Shown in pieces: positions 31,701-46,700 of a DNA stretch of 64,000 bases. The notes beneath the pieces were generated by a model. That model saw only the letters and a list, made by a program, of their open reading frames with translations. It was not told the DNA's origin and did not search any database. Location: assembly GCA_004794655.1 (NCBI GenBank), contig SMMW01000622.1:1054001-1118000 (forward strand). Direction: 5' to 3'. Within the stretch, counting starts at the first letter, position 1; every line of letters starts with the position of its first letter. The position numbers and the translations under genes were made by a program. The DNA is from Marisa cornuarietis. Taxonomy: Eukaryota; Mollusca; Gastropoda; Architaenioglossa; Ampullariidae.

Positions 31701-34700
31701 AATCTTGATACCACCAACATTGAACATCGCCGTGCAATGCAAGAACTGTGCAAACATGCCAAGGCTCTTACTTTAGTAAGTAGTTTATAAGAGTAGAGAT
31801 CCTGCTGTTTGTTGATAATTCTTATGACTCATCTCAGTTCCTGACATTTAATCGTTGTGGAGAAATTTTAGAAAATGGGTTTGGGGCAGTTGATGGTGCA
31901 GTGGCTAAAGCATCTGTCACCCTAACAGTGAGAATCAGGTGTTGTGGGTTTGTATCTTGGCCCCAACATACCTCTGTCTGAATGTGACACCTGTTAACAT
32001 GGCTGTCCATTGGTGGTGTTCTCCAGGTGCTCTGGTTTCCTACACCATGTGTGTGTGTGAGAGAGAGAGACTGAGGAGTTATGATTTAAATGATGTTGAA
32101 TGAATTCATAAAACACATTTGATGGCCACTGATAAGTGTTGCTCATGCAACTTCATGTGTCTTGAGTCCTGATAGTGAGGTTTTCTTTTCTTCACTCTGG
32201 CTTAATGTCCTGACTGGATGTGTAAGTTACTTCAGCTATGAAATGAAATTATTATTAGTGAGAGTTGACACTCATAGTTTGTATTGTGTCACAGGTTGTG
32301 AGGAGACGCAAGTCTACATCTGCTCGTGTTTGGCAGCCTCTTCAGCTTCTTATTTCTAGCCAGAAAGGTTTGGAGTATCATGTAGTTTCATGTGTATGCA
32401 TTTGGTGTGCTTTAGAACAGGAAGTGATTAGGGGCCCGCTGACATTCCAAGCATTAAGTGTCAGTTATTATAGCTTTTGTTTTAGATATGGTATGATTCA
32501 GATTAGTCCATGTGATATGTCTGTTTTGAAACAAAAAGTTAAATACTAAAGAAATCAGAATCTTTTGAAAATTCCTCTTGTTACAGATTCCAGTATACAG
32601 ATTGAGCAGGCATTGTTTATCTCAGCAGTTCTTCCAGCAGGATTTGTGGCTAAGGATGGCATGCTGCCAAGTGTTGGAGACAGACTCATTAGTGTAAGTT
32701 AATGTTGTTTTAGGTACCAAAGAGCTGTGAATCTTCTCCAACATCCAGCATCAGAAGTGCTCAAATTTTTAAGAAAAATATAAACGTGAAGTTCAAAGAG
32801 AAGAATACTGTTCTATTGGTTGTCATCCTGACAACAATTCACACTCTGAAGTGATATAATGGTTTGCTGCACATTTTCCATATTTACTTACCAGTCTATT
32901 AAGTAAGTTCAGTTTGGACCTTTTAATTTTTTTTTAACTTCAGTCTCTTCAGTGTAGGAGAGTAATTTTCTTCTGCTTTCCTAGTGGCAGGTGAGAACAC
33001 CGATGTTTGAAGGCTTATATAATGAAAATTAAGCATAATCATGTACTGACATTTTGGGAATTATTATTTTAAAATGAACTTGACTCAATCTTAAAGAAAA
33101 AAAAATGTAGCACTGGTGTTGTCCTTTAAACCCTCCTTTCCACCTCTTCCAGCAGACCACAGTCTATGATGCTTCACCTTGGTCAAAATGTGTAGATACT
33201 AACTCATGCATTATTCTTGTGTTGTACTTCATCTGTTTTCTACTGAGCTATATGTTTTCATGCTTGCTACTATATATGCAGCAAGCAACACAGTTTATCC
33301 TAAAAATATGAACTGAGTCCAAGAGAAAGATAAAGACCACTATTCCACTCTATATGATGTCATCTTGATGATGACAGTTAACAGTATAAGGGACACTACT
33401 CAAGTTATAGTGGGCTACACATCAGGAAGGTATGTGGGTGGTACCCAGTAGTGTAATGGTTAAGACACCCGCTTGGCACCACCGATGTTTGAAGAAGCCT
33501 GTATGTTCATTTTATTTAAAAGTCTAATGTAATAAGATAACATCTCATTACTTTGCAGATTAACCATCAGTCAGCAGAGGGTCTGACAGCACGAGAAGCC
33601 ATGAAGTTGCTAGCCTCGGTATCACAGCCTGTAGTGCTTGATGTCTGGCGCCAAACATCTCCTGTCTCCTCTGCCGGTTCTTCACCAACACCGACCACTG
33701 CATCTGTCCTTTCCCCTCTTACAGGCCACCTGACTCCATCACAGGTCAATGCTTACCAGTGTACTTCTTGAAAAAATCTATGTTTATATTGCTTGCTACA
33801 TACAAATGTACTGCTGTTGTTTTTCTTACCTTGAAAAGAATGTCATGTTTACATTTTGTTGTGAGATAAAAATGTTTTCTGGATATTGAAAAGTGATCAA
33901 GTGATATACAAGTTACACTCTTACCTCTTATGAAATATAACAACAAATATTTTGAAAGGAAAAGTTACCAGCATTATTTTCTTCAGAAAGAAATGCCTTA
34001 AAAGAAAACACGAGCGTTCAGCAAAAATCACTGGAAATAGAGCATAAAGTAACACAAAAACATATTTTGGTGGTATTTTATGACAAAGAGGCACAAGTAA
34101 TATTAATGCTTTTCTCTTAATCGTTACCTGGATTTGTTGAGAAAACAGGAAGTGATGAAAGGGTAGCATTTCTAAAAATAATAATAATAATAGTGAAGAT
34201 TTTTATAGCGCATATTCACACTCATAGAGAGCATGCTCTTAGCGATAAAATAAAAATTTGAAGAGAAAAGATGCAATTATAGGTAAAAGAGAACAGACCA
34301 GGGCATTAGGTGCTGTTGCTGAATGTGCTCTTTTTGACACTCAGATGAAGTTTGAAGTAAAGTTCAGATCTTTAGGGCTGTATTCCAAAATTGGCCATTT
34401 TATTTTCTGGGCAAAAATTTGCTTCTTGAGCATGACAATCTGAGCAATTGTGGCAGATCTATCTGATCTAAATGGGCTGCAGAAGACAGTGATGTCTAGA
34501 TCAAAGTTAGTTCGATGTCAGGTTTCAGTAAATGTAAATAAGTATCCCTGTGTAATCAGAGGCTGTGTACCCATGCTTCAAGCATATCATTCTTGTTATG
34601 GAGGGACTGGATGTAAGATAACAGGACAGATGGAAGAGGGGGATTCTTGCATTGTCAAGGCAAAACTTCTTGTGTTTGCTTCATGCCGCCTCTGCACCCT

Positions 34701-37700
34701 CTTGTCTTAGATCTGGGTTTCTGAGACGGAGAGCACAGAAGACTGTTGGCATGTAGAACAGGAAAACCCCAGATAACAGAGGGAACGGAGCAAAGAAGAA
34801 GCATGAACTCATGGGAATAGGGAAGCCTGCGGCCAGCCCTAAATGGGGATGTGTCTGTCATCTTATTGACCGTCCTAATGGACACAAAAATCATAAAAGG
34901 GCCTAGCAAAGTCCATTCCCACGATCATTGGCATTGCACACAATTGCGACATTCCAAATCTAACACACGTTGAGTACATAGCATGGGAGCAGTTGAAAAT
35001 CAAAGAAAATGTAGGAGATTGAGGAAAGAATCAAGAGTTGTAGATGTCGCACAACAAGAAGTTGCCATCTTGAATCTCTAATTATTGATAAATAAAGTCT
35101 CCAAAAATTTATAATTTAGCACCGATCTTTAATGTTTATCCTGGCATTTTGAATTTGTTACTATTTAGATTGATAGAGTGTTTTTGCTTCAAAATGCAAA
35201 TGTGTTTCAATCCCGGCATTTTATTTATCATCTAACAGTCTACAGCTATATCCAAGCCAGACACACCATCAACAGCTGGGATGTGGGATAGTACATCAGC
35301 AGACAGCACACGCAGTGGTGGTGGCAGCAGCAAAAATCTTCGCAGTTCTGGTTCTCAGACTGATAGCCTTGACTCACCAGGACCCAGTCCTCCCAAGGCT
35401 TTACGCAACCACAACCATGACAAGGTTTGTGAGTAGCCATTATTACAGTGAAGAAACTAATCACTATTATTGTAATGCAATATATATATATATATATTGC
35501 CTTGCATTTACTTCAGTCTTACATTGAGAATGGGCAAGAGTTGTTTCATCCAAATTGTTCCTTTTTCCCCTCTCCCATGAAACCTATACCCACAAATGTT
35601 AAGTGAGAAAATTCTCATAACTTTAAAAAAAGTAAGTTTATTTTCAAGATTTAATGATGATGATCCCCCGTGGCCAAGCTTACTATACTTTACACATCCC
35701 AACAGCTATGAGAAGAGCTCTTATTAAATATCAATCACAGCCGACGATGAAGAATGAAGACCAAGTTGCAGGCCATTAAAAGGAGATCACTGCACATTGA
35801 AAGGCTAAGACATTTTCAGAAAACCATTTTTGTTAAATTATGAGATATTGACTGAAGACAGTAGAGGTGGAGCATCTCTAGAGCTGACAGTGGAACTGAA
35901 GATTTCTACTGTGAAGAAAGGGGTTAAACAATGACACAAGCCTTTCTAGAATCAGTAAATAGATGCAATCATTTCACCCATTTTTTAGTGGAGAAGAATA
36001 AATCCAGTCTAAAAAGAAGAATAAATTCAGTCTATCAGCACAGGCAAAGAAAATAGTAACAATACAGCTGAGGTAAATGTAAACATGCTGGTCTTTTTCT
36101 GACATCCAAATGGAAACACATCCACAATACATCAGTTAATTAAGGAATAGCTTTTTTTTTTTTTTTTTTTTTTTTACTAAAAGAATTATTCTGTCAATGT
36201 GTCATTGATGCTTTCAGGTTCGACATAGCATGCCTGTCCTTGACAAAGCCAAGGAGACAGTAGAAAAGATTTTTCGTTCTCGCCATAAAAGTCAGGACCG
36301 TGAGCAGGTTTGTGACCGAGATCGCCAGCATGGGGAGGACAAAATTCCAGATAAAGAAAAAGACAAAGATCATCATCGAGACAGAGAAAGAGGGCATAAT
36401 AAAAGAGAGATGGAGGAGAAAGGCAGAGAAGTAGGGGTGAGGCTTGTGTCAAGTGTCACACAGACAGCACACTTGGGACCTGATGATGATGGTGAAATTC
36501 CTGCATTAGCCTTGAGCAAGACAAGTCCCGAGCCATGGGGCAGATCTCGCAAACGTGAATATGAGGAAAATAGCAATAGTGGCACGTGGCCCAAGTCACG
36601 CAGTGGTCCATCCATTAACTGTGCAGTGCCTTCTACAGTGTCTGTAACTCCAGCGAAGGAGCGGCCTTCTATCAAAGACCCCTTTCTTTTTGAACCACCC
36701 AAGTCACGTGATGGAAGAGGGTGTAGTGGAGGATATTCATTAAGTCATAATGGTATGCATCATGTACAACAAAATTTTGAATCAAACTTGAAGTGCCCAG
36801 TGACTGTGACTGCTCCGCAGCCCTTGCTGTCTTCCCCAAAATCAGCACCCCACTTCTCCATGGGTATGGTACAAACCCCACCCACAGCCAGTTCTGCTAG
36901 TGGAATTCGTTCTGCCAGTGGAGTTCGCTCTTCGTTCCCTCCAAAGTCTGTACACTCTCCAACTGCTCATCATGTTAGCTCATGTTATCCCAAGAACTCA
37001 CAACCTAATCCTCACCCCACGCATCCTTATTCGCATTCCCATCCCCACCATCGACAGACTCCTCCCCATGTTCACCCTGTTTCTCATTCTCTCACGCAAC
37101 CACAGTCATTGCCCAGCCACTCGGGTTCAAAATATGTATTTCCTGATCCACGTGTAGAATCAGCAACCCAGCACATGACTGCAAAACCAGCCGTCAAACC
37201 ACAGAGGCCATCTGCTCAGCAGCGAGTGTATCACACAGAAAAACAGTGGCTCCCTTCCTCGCACTGGTTCCCTCCACATTATCATGTAGGGCCACCCCAG
37301 TCCTACCCAATTCATCCGGTGTCACCTGAGTGTGCAGTTGCTGCTCGACCAGCCTCCCTTGAAGTTCCATATTCTATTAGGCATGGAGACCTTCCACTAG
37401 AATCCCTTGAGGCAAGACTGCCTTCACCAGCCGGATCGTCTGTGGGATTAGGATTATCAGGCCGATCATCTCAATCATCTCAGCATCAACATCACATTGC
37501 CAAGTATGTAGTTATATATTTGTTAACACTTGTCACAAGCAAATAAGCAATGCTATTTGTTGATACTCTAGATTTGTGTAAGTTGAATTTAAATCTCTTA
37601 AGAGTATGTAAATTGAAGTTATAAACATTTTAACCAGTTTTTACCAATATCCTTTCTATTATGATTGGTTTTGAGCCAAACTATGAAAAATGTTCAAAAG

Positions 37701-40700
37701 AGAACAAAATAGATATGGGAGCAGTTTATAATTTTGTTTCTATAATATTTGATGATAGAATATTATTGCATAATGTTTTTGTTCTTAACATGTGAAGATG
37801 GTTGATGTCACTGTATTTGCAGTACCAGCCAGCACAGTAAGCAGCATACCATTTCCAGATACAGTACACCACCTGGAACTTTCCCCGGTATCAGCTTTGA
37901 GCTGGATGTAGAGAGGGGCATGTGTCATCCTACGCAGCCCTCATACCCATCCCCAGACCGCTGCATCTCTCCTAGCATGTCCCAGCAGGTCAGGTTTTGA
38001 ATCCTGTATGAGGTAGCTTAAATTCTGAATAATTCTCTTTGTGTGCCTATGGAGTATTTTTCAGACTTCTAGTGCTAACATGGCTGATAAACTCAGTGCT
38101 CCTTGCTAACATTTACCACAGTAAATTATATTTTAGAATTTTGTTTACAGTTTTTCCTTTTCCCATTAGCACAAGATAACATATCCCTTTAAATACCAAA
38201 ATATGTAGGTGGTGCAAGAGCTCAGGTGACTAATTGTGAGAGGTAGATTTTCTTTTTTTGTTTTTTTTCGTTCATGCAAGAGGAAAGTAAACAACAAAAA
38301 AAATCTCAGTAATGTTTGTAACACCTCTGGGCATTCTGAGGTTCTGGGTGCACTAATGTTTGGATTTATTGCCTTGGAGTATGTATATTTTGATGCTGGT
38401 ATAAAGCTCCATATGTTGCTAATATTTTCCCACTTGTGAAATTATGACTGTTAGTCCTAGCATTTCTCATTTAAGAAATGCAAAACAGCTGTGAGAACTA
38501 GCCCATGATGACACAAGAAACATCCATTTTTGCCATGCACTCAAGGCTGCAGTTAGGAAGGGGGAGTCTAGCATAGGACATGCTGTTCTCAGAGATGATC
38601 ACTTGCTCTATGTGTTCCTCTTAACTGTACCCTCACTTGCTTGGAGGCATAAGCCCTGTGTGAAAGAAAGAATGAGTGTGAATGATGTCAAAATTCCTTT
38701 TCTGAATGCTTGTTGAGTGATGTGAATGAGAATTTCGATGGAGGAGTGGAATTGTTAGAAACAAATAGGAGAGAAATTAAACCAACTCCTTTTTCCTACA
38801 CACAAAATGTTCTCTGGTGTGTTTTTTATTGCCTGAATGGCCCACCCCTGTGTAACCACAAAAGAGAGACATATCAGACAGGTTACATATGATTTGTAGG
38901 GGTGGGGGAAACGTGCTTGAGGATTTAATATTACTGCTACTAATTTAAAGTTTCCCAAAGAGCTCATCCAGGAAGTAGACATTTTTTTAAGCTAAGAAAA
39001 AAATTAGAGGAAAGTTTGTTACGTTATATTTTTTAATGCATCTCTATTATATATATATATATATATTTTGGAATATATATATATTTTTGTTTTTATTTAT
39101 ATCTGTTTTTAGAGCTTCTCTGTGCCAGACCGAATTACTCCAACACCAAGTGAGGAGATTCCACTGCGTTATATTCGCAACACCACTCATAGTAGTCACA
39201 TTCGACCTGTATCAGAGGTGGAACATAGGTATATAGTCTTTTCCAAGCATGAAAAGCTGTTGGAACGCATCCGAATTCCACCCAGTAGTGGTGTCATGCC
39301 TAAATCAGGCTCTGTGGAAATAGGTGAGACTGCATGTTTCATGCTTACTTTATGTTTTCTTTCAAAGATGTCCAGTAATGATCACTGTTCCTTATTATGT
39401 ATTTGTATGCATCAACATCTATTACCATGATTTACATGCACAAATAAGCATAGTCTTTCTTTAACCTGCAGCATTAATTTGGACAAGATTATTAAATTGT
39501 AGACATTTTGGAACTACGCAAGCATAATATTCCCATCACAAAAGAAGGTCATGACCCTACATATGCCATTTCTGAGCAGCAAGATGATTTTTTTTTTAAA
39601 AGGAAACTTTTTTGCAGCCTTTAAAAACTCACAAATAGCTAGTGCCCATTTTCTTACTAAATATCAGATGTTTATTTGATCGTCGGGTCACTTTCTGAGA
39701 TATTATTATTTTTCTTTTATATCTATTTGTTTAGATGTAGAACATTCTATGGTTTATAGCTTGTATAGAGATAAAGTAAGTGTTCTAAAACTTTTTTTTT
39801 CAGTCATGTGCAAAATTTAACAGTTTCACTGTTTAGTGATTGATTTAGCATGATTCGTTGGGTTAAATACTGTTAGCAACAGAGGCAGCATCACTATGTT
39901 GTTAATATATTTCCATTGTTTTACTGTCTCACTAAGTGTTTATGTTGTATCCAGTATTGAGCCTTGTTTCACTGCATTTATGATGTGTCCATTGTTCGGT
40001 CCATTTTCACTTTTTACATATGTGAGGTGCAATCTGCAGCCCTGTTTTATTCATTATGTATTATGTGTGCAGTGTCCAGTCCTGTTTCACCAGGTTTTCG
40101 CTTTGACCCAAATGCATATCCAAGCAGGAGAGTTTCTCAGTCCTCTAGCAGGAATGATTATATGTATAGGTGAGAACATTTGACATTTTTGTCTATGTAG
40201 GTGAGAGCACTATATTTCCCTCTACCACACCAGTAATAGCAGGATGCTAGAGAGCTTGACCCACATTTTTGTTTGGTGCCATGCTGAATCCAGAAAAACA
40301 ATTTCAATGAAATTTCTTTACAAACTAATGACAGCAACAAATTTGATCTAATTCCAGCTCAAACTTGATGTCATTTTGAAATGACTAGCTTGAGGTCAGA
40401 GTCAGATAGTAATTCCCACAATCTGAGTAAATAATAATAATAGTGGTGTGAGCTTTTATAGCGTAGTATCCCAGCCCAACCCAGGCTCTCCATGCATCAC
40501 AAATACAAAAACACAACAGACAAAATAACTTTGTTTTCTGTTTGATACAAGCCGTTTCCTTATTTTGCATTAGAGAAGCAGTTTTGGCAGTGCTTCATTT
40601 AATGTGCTTGAAGCTGTCACATTGGCTGTGGTCTTGAGTGATGTTAGAAATTAGAATTTAAGCCAGTCCATATGTACTACCCTTAATTTTAATAAAACCC

Positions 40701-43700
40701 TTTTTTTTAAATCACAGCTTTTCTGTATCAACCACTATTGAAGAGGAACAACATTTTTGACTTGGTGTAGACTGCATAATAAATATATATATAACTGCAG
40801 AGGTAATTCTAGGCTGCGGCCTTGCGGGATTCCCGCAAAATTTCGCTGAGAGGTGCGTAGTCTGAAAGTCAGCGCGACCATGCGCCCGCAAAAATCCCGT
40901 GGCTGGCGCACTTTTGAACACGTGATGCGGCACTTCAAAAATAATTGTTGTCATTCTGCTTGCTGGTTTGAAACCGACCCACTAGAATCAATGCTAATGA
41001 CTGGACAGTTTTCAAACTGACGAGTTGTTATCCATCTGCAACCTTTTGATGCGCCCACAGCGAATACATTTGGGACGGGAGAGATCAAAGGGTATCGGAC
41101 GCAAGCGAAGTGAACGTGTCTGTCAACTCTGTTTGACTTTTCGTTCGCGACAAGAACACCAGAAGATGCCCCGTAAAGTAGAAATCGACAAGGACAGAAA
41201 GAAACAGAAACTTAAAATGTAGACAACGAAATAGACAAAGACTTCACGTAAAAAACCATGCATCCAGAGAACCTGTCAGTGTGAATGGCTGAAGAAATGG
41301 CCTTGGCTAATGAACAAGGAGGAAGGCATGAGATGTAAAGTGTGCATAAAACAATAAGAATAACGCGTTTACAACCCCGCATGTGTTAAGTACCGAACAA
41401 GGATGCTGCAGAGACATTCAGACTTCCGACCACAGGCACTCTTTGGAGGCTGAAATTCTTCAGAAAGATTTCAATTTTCAAACTATTTTCAATTTTAATT
41501 TATTTCTGTCCTCATGACCTTTTCGGAACTTATGCCGGCGGTATTATGTAACACTTAAAAATAATGTGTTGTGAACTTGATACAACATAACAGGACATAG
41601 AAGCTGTCAGGGTTGCTTTTGCGACAATCTGTGCAAGAACATTAATGACAGGTTCCCAAAAGATGCAGGTGATGTTACCTCTGGATTTTTGAGTTCTTTC
41701 CATGCGCCCCATCTTTTTCCTGTCTACAGAAGACAGAACACCCTATGGAGACAAAGAATTAAATATCTTAACAGATTTCTTTGGAAAACCAGCACGTGGG
41801 TACCAAATTCAGTAAAATCTTGCTTGACAAAGCAGCATGTTTAGAGGAATGGATTGTGGTCAAAGAAACTGTAACGCAGAATGCATATCGGAGAGATTCC
41901 ACAAGCTGTTATTTGACTTTCATAGGGATTCATTTTCCAATTTGCTGGTTCTTGGAAAGCTGTGCCTCCTTATGCTATACCACAATGCAGGCTGTGAGAT
42001 GGGGCTTCAGTCATCAAAACCTAATAAAGTCTTCTCGTAGAAGTTGCCTTGAGGAGAAACATTTAAACCCCTGCACTAATGAGACATATGAAAAGTGTCT
42101 AAACATTAGCTCAAAGCCCAATGAAATGGACACAAAGACTAATTGGTTTGCAAATTTAGAATGGTATGATAAACTAATGATGATAAAAGATAATTTATCG
42201 ATATAGAAGTAAAAGATATCTATATGATTAATCTTCAATTTCTTGTGATTAATAAAGTATTTTGTTGTATACCAAATATTTATCGGAAAAAGCAGTGAAA
42301 ATGTGTTTGTTTCGAGGGACCCCTTGTTTCATTTGAAGGGCCCCATTTTTTCCATTGAGAGGGTCCCAGGGCCCCTCTTTTTGAAATCCTAGAATTACCT
42401 CTGTAACTGTATAAGATTTTAGAGATTAGAATTTAAGCCAGTCTGTATGTGCTTTCCCTTAAAAAATTACTATTAAAAAAAATCACAGCACGTTTTTGTG
42501 ATGTCAGTGCTAGCTTTTCTGTATCTGTCAACAGCTATTGAAGAAGAATTTCATTTTTTATTTGATGTAGTCTGCATAAAATATATCTTTTTATATATAT
42601 CTATGTATATAGATATAGGGTTAGTCAACATTATGTTAACACTCAGATGGTAGAAACTATTGCAAAACATATGTCACATATGCAAGATAATTTACAGGAT
42701 GGACTCAACCTGTTCACCATTGTGTTTAACACAGAAAACCAGCGAGCAACAGTAACTTTTGAAGCCTGGATAAACATTTCACAGGGAATAGATGATACCA
42801 CAGAGCATATTACTGTTATAATTTTGACTGACCCTGTATATTTCTATAGTGAGTGAATGAAGACAGGTTGAGGTAAACATTTGAGTATTGATCATAGAAA
42901 TTTCAAATCTGCTCAGTAGGTGCTCCAAAAGTACAGTGACATTTCTTTACAGTCCCCAGCATCATGAGACCAGAACAATCACCTTTGAGAAAAGTTCCGA
43001 ACCAGTGGGTTTTCAGATTCAAGGTGGTCCAGCTGGTGGTATCTTTGTTTCTGCAGTGAACGACAACAGCTTGGCATCACAGGCTGGGCTTGTCATTGGT
43101 GACCAGCTTTTGGAGGTTAGCAGGAAGGGTTTTGCTCTTTCTTTTGACTATTTATTTAAGCCTTTATTTGTTTGAAAGTTATTTTTTAGGTTGTATAAGG
43201 ATGCATTGCACATTTTTTAAAAGTATGCCTTAGTCAGGATCACTCAAATAGTGACTGAGGTACTGTTTTCTCTTGCCATAATTACTAAAGCCACCATACC
43301 TTATTCTTTTGTAGTAAATACTTTAAGAAACAATTCATTTGGGGTTTAGTTTTAGATCTTTTGTTTAAGCACTTAGGTTTTTCATAAGGTAGCTGCACAA
43401 AGCTACAAGGTCTGAAGTAAATACTTCATGTTGACATTACACCTCGTGGATATTGCCCACACAAGAAAAACCTACAGTTTCACAATGAGTTTAGACAGCA
43501 TTGCAGGCAATTCTTGAGAGAAGAAAAATGAGATTTTGGTAGAGAAGCTACAAAGATGCTGTGTGTACACAAATATTGTAGCAGGGATTTTATGCTAACA
43601 TTGACCATAAAACAATATCAATAGCAAGTCAATAAGTGTATTAAATACTTCTGAATCATACCAGGATGAGTGCATGGAAATTTCTTAAAATAGTTGTGTG

Positions 43701-46700
43701 TAAAAGAGGAATGATTGTTTATCATGAACAACAAGCTTTTAAATATTATGATTGTAGTTTATGTACTTGTAATACTTTTTTTTTAATTTATTTTTTCCAT
43801 ATCACAAAACAGAACAGCAATACAATAACACTAACATAGGTCCCATATAGAAAAAAAAACAAAAAAAAAAAACAAAATCACAAAGAGAATCAAATCAGAC
43901 ACGCACACACACAGACACACACCATACACACTTAAACACCTTCTTCCTTCATTTCCTTTACCCTTACTTGCATACACTGCATAAATAAAATTATATGAAG
44001 TAAACTGTCACCATCACTCTTCTGTGGACAGGTTCTTATACAACTTCACACTAAGATTAATCTTTAGCATTATAAACTTAATAATTTAATGTTCTAGATA
44101 CATCATAGTGAATCTAACAGTGTCATCAATAATAGCACAGACAATCTGCCGTGACCCTGTATAAGGGAAAAGAACATTTACATAGAATTTATTAACCCAA
44201 CAATAGCAGCAACATTCTTGTAGAGGTTAACCGGACCAAATGAAATCAACTTTGTTGCACAATTAAGCCTTGGATTGCTCAGAAAAAAAGAAGGCTGCCT
44301 TTAAAAGAGGCAGGTATAGCATTTTTGAGGACCAAAATTTACCCCATGTGCTGTTTTAGTCTGAGTGCTTTGAAACCAAATTCAGTTATCTCTTGTAAAG
44401 TTCTCTAAAATAATAAGTTTAAGAAACAGTCAGTTGTCAGATTGCCTTTCATTTAAAAGTATCTTAGCTCATGTTACAAGGTTTTGATACAAAAGCCACT
44501 GTTGATTAAATTCCTTTTGTCTGTTTAGCTTATGAAAAGCAGCTTTATCTGTCAAAAATCTGTGCTTTAGGTGGTATTTAAAGTTCTGGGGCCAGTTGCA
44601 CAACACATTTCTAATTTTAAACACTTTTAGGCCTTAACTCTATTTAGATAATTATCTTAAAGTACACACCACAATTTTAGAATTTATAAAACTAAAACTG
44701 CTTTATGTAAGATAAAGTTGTTTAAGTCTGACTTTCCGTCTTGTCAGTACAATTTTTTGTATGTTTTTCTGCGAAGAATCAAAATGGCTTAGAAGAGATT
44801 TTGCCTCTTTAGAACAGTTTTAAGGTTTAGAAACGTGTTGTGCAACTGGCCCCTGGGCTACAGGGATTAGATTCTGGAGAGTGCTCTTATAGATAATGAA
44901 CTTGGCTGAAAGTATAATAATGTCTAGTACTTTATCTGTTAGTATTTTTGGAGCCATACCAAAGAGGATGAGTTCTTCAGTTAACGTAACTGTCTTTGTG
45001 TGTGTGCACGTATGGTGTAAAAGGTCAATAAGTTCTTTCCAGAATTTTTGGGTGATCTGGCAGTGCCAAAAAAGATGTTCTATGGTCTCTATCTCGTCAT
45101 TACATAGGCGGCACCTGGGGGAATCAGTTATTTTACAACTTGAAAGATATTTCTGTGTTGGAAGAATCCTATGCAATAACCTTGTTTGGAACCATCTTAA
45201 CTGTGTGTCTAGGGTAGTTTTATAGGGCGACATAAAAACTTCTTTCCAGTCTAGATAATCAAATTTAAGATTCCACTTAGAGACTGCTGTGGGTTGGGCT
45301 GAGTTTTGTAAGAGTATTGATTTCACAGCTTGATTTCCTTTGCCAGTGAGTGACCATACCCTATCATTAGGAGTTTGTTCTTTTCTAGTCAGTGGATATC
45401 CCAATTTATTTTGGTATTGTCTAATGGCACTTTATACTTTATATAAAGGATTCCCCAAGCATTCTTGAAAATCCCCACAAAACATTATTGAGTAAAATAG
45501 CAGTGCCGAAATATCTGTATTACATTTTGAATCTCCAGAATGTAGCAGTTACAACCAGGCTTAATATATATAGTCTATGATACATGAATGCATTTAAATA
45601 AATCTGTTAGTGTTATCCATTAATGAATGGGACTTTGCAAATCATGAAGGGTTACCACTAAGCCATTTGTAATTCTTTGTTGAGAGGTGATCACCATAAA
45701 AGTTACTTTAAAAGTTTCCATTGGCTCCTTTTCCCACCCCAATTCCCCACCCATCAAAAAAACACAAAAAATTTTTTTTTCAAAAACATGTAAAAAAAAA
45801 GTTTTTTTATTGCAGGTTTGTGGGATCAACATGCGCAATGCCACTCATGAACATGCTGTGACTGTTTTGCGTCAGTGTGGAGACAATCTCACCATGAAAG
45901 TTCAGTACAATCCAGAAAGTAAGTGTCACTATCTTAAATCAAGGTTATCTCATATATCTCATAACCTTTCTTTTAAGTGTTAAGTTTTTGAAGATGTGAT
46001 TTTCACAAGATAGCTGCTTGGTGTCTTCAACAGGTTCTTTTCCTGTGCATAATAGTTCCAGGAGTGATAGATTCATTTTCGCAGGTGCTCCTACATCTCT
46101 TTGTCTGCTTACCTATATAAAGGCACAGTATCTCTCGTAAAAGAACATGATTCGCACCTGCAATCAACGATCACTGCGAACGGTGTACTGTGTCATGCTA
46201 CTTCACCAATCACAAAATTGGCAAGAAATCAACTACAAATGGAGAGAATGTGTGACATTTTGAATTATTCGAACGCTGAAAGTCTGCATTTATGGTGCTA
46301 TAGTAGGAGTTTTTCAGAATCGGAGGAAACTGCACAAATAAAACTATACATGTTTAAGCCTGAGGGTTCCCCAGTCTCAAACACATTGGAGGCATACGGC
46401 GATAGTGATGGTGATAAAGAACAAATCACATACTTTATTACCGGATAATTAATCAACGGATGGGTTTTAGAGGCTAAAATTTACAGGTTAGTTTTATATT
46501 ACCTATATCTATCAATATCTTCAAAAAACAAAGTTTGCTTGTAACTGACACCCTGTGTGTTTGGTTGCACCATACAGCAGCAGATTTTGTGTAGCACTTT
46601 ATCCTTAATCAAAGTATGCAAACAGAATGGAAATGCATTAGGCCCAATTCCATAACAGGTGTTACTAACAGTACAGTTTCCTTGGGAACAGGGTTGTTTC

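Larger units (their letters stand above)
43116..45815. other. DLG5 intron 20 (2.7 kb)
   Basis: The left 650 bases hold nothing recognised; from about 43,775 onward the intron is an L1/Tx1-like LINE fragment with a MITE nested in it. Confidence 0.6.

Noticed and set aside
34450..34710. 86-codon plus-strand open frame with several Cys
   Set aside because: Not flanked by usable phase-0 splice sites for DLG5 and not similar to a known family; left as unexplained intron.
36152..36175. T24 run as the poly(A) tail of a minus-strand retrocopy
   Set aside because: Sequence to its right is DLG5 exon 16 in the plus orientation, so no retrocopy body exists; it serves as, or lies near, the pyrimidine tract.
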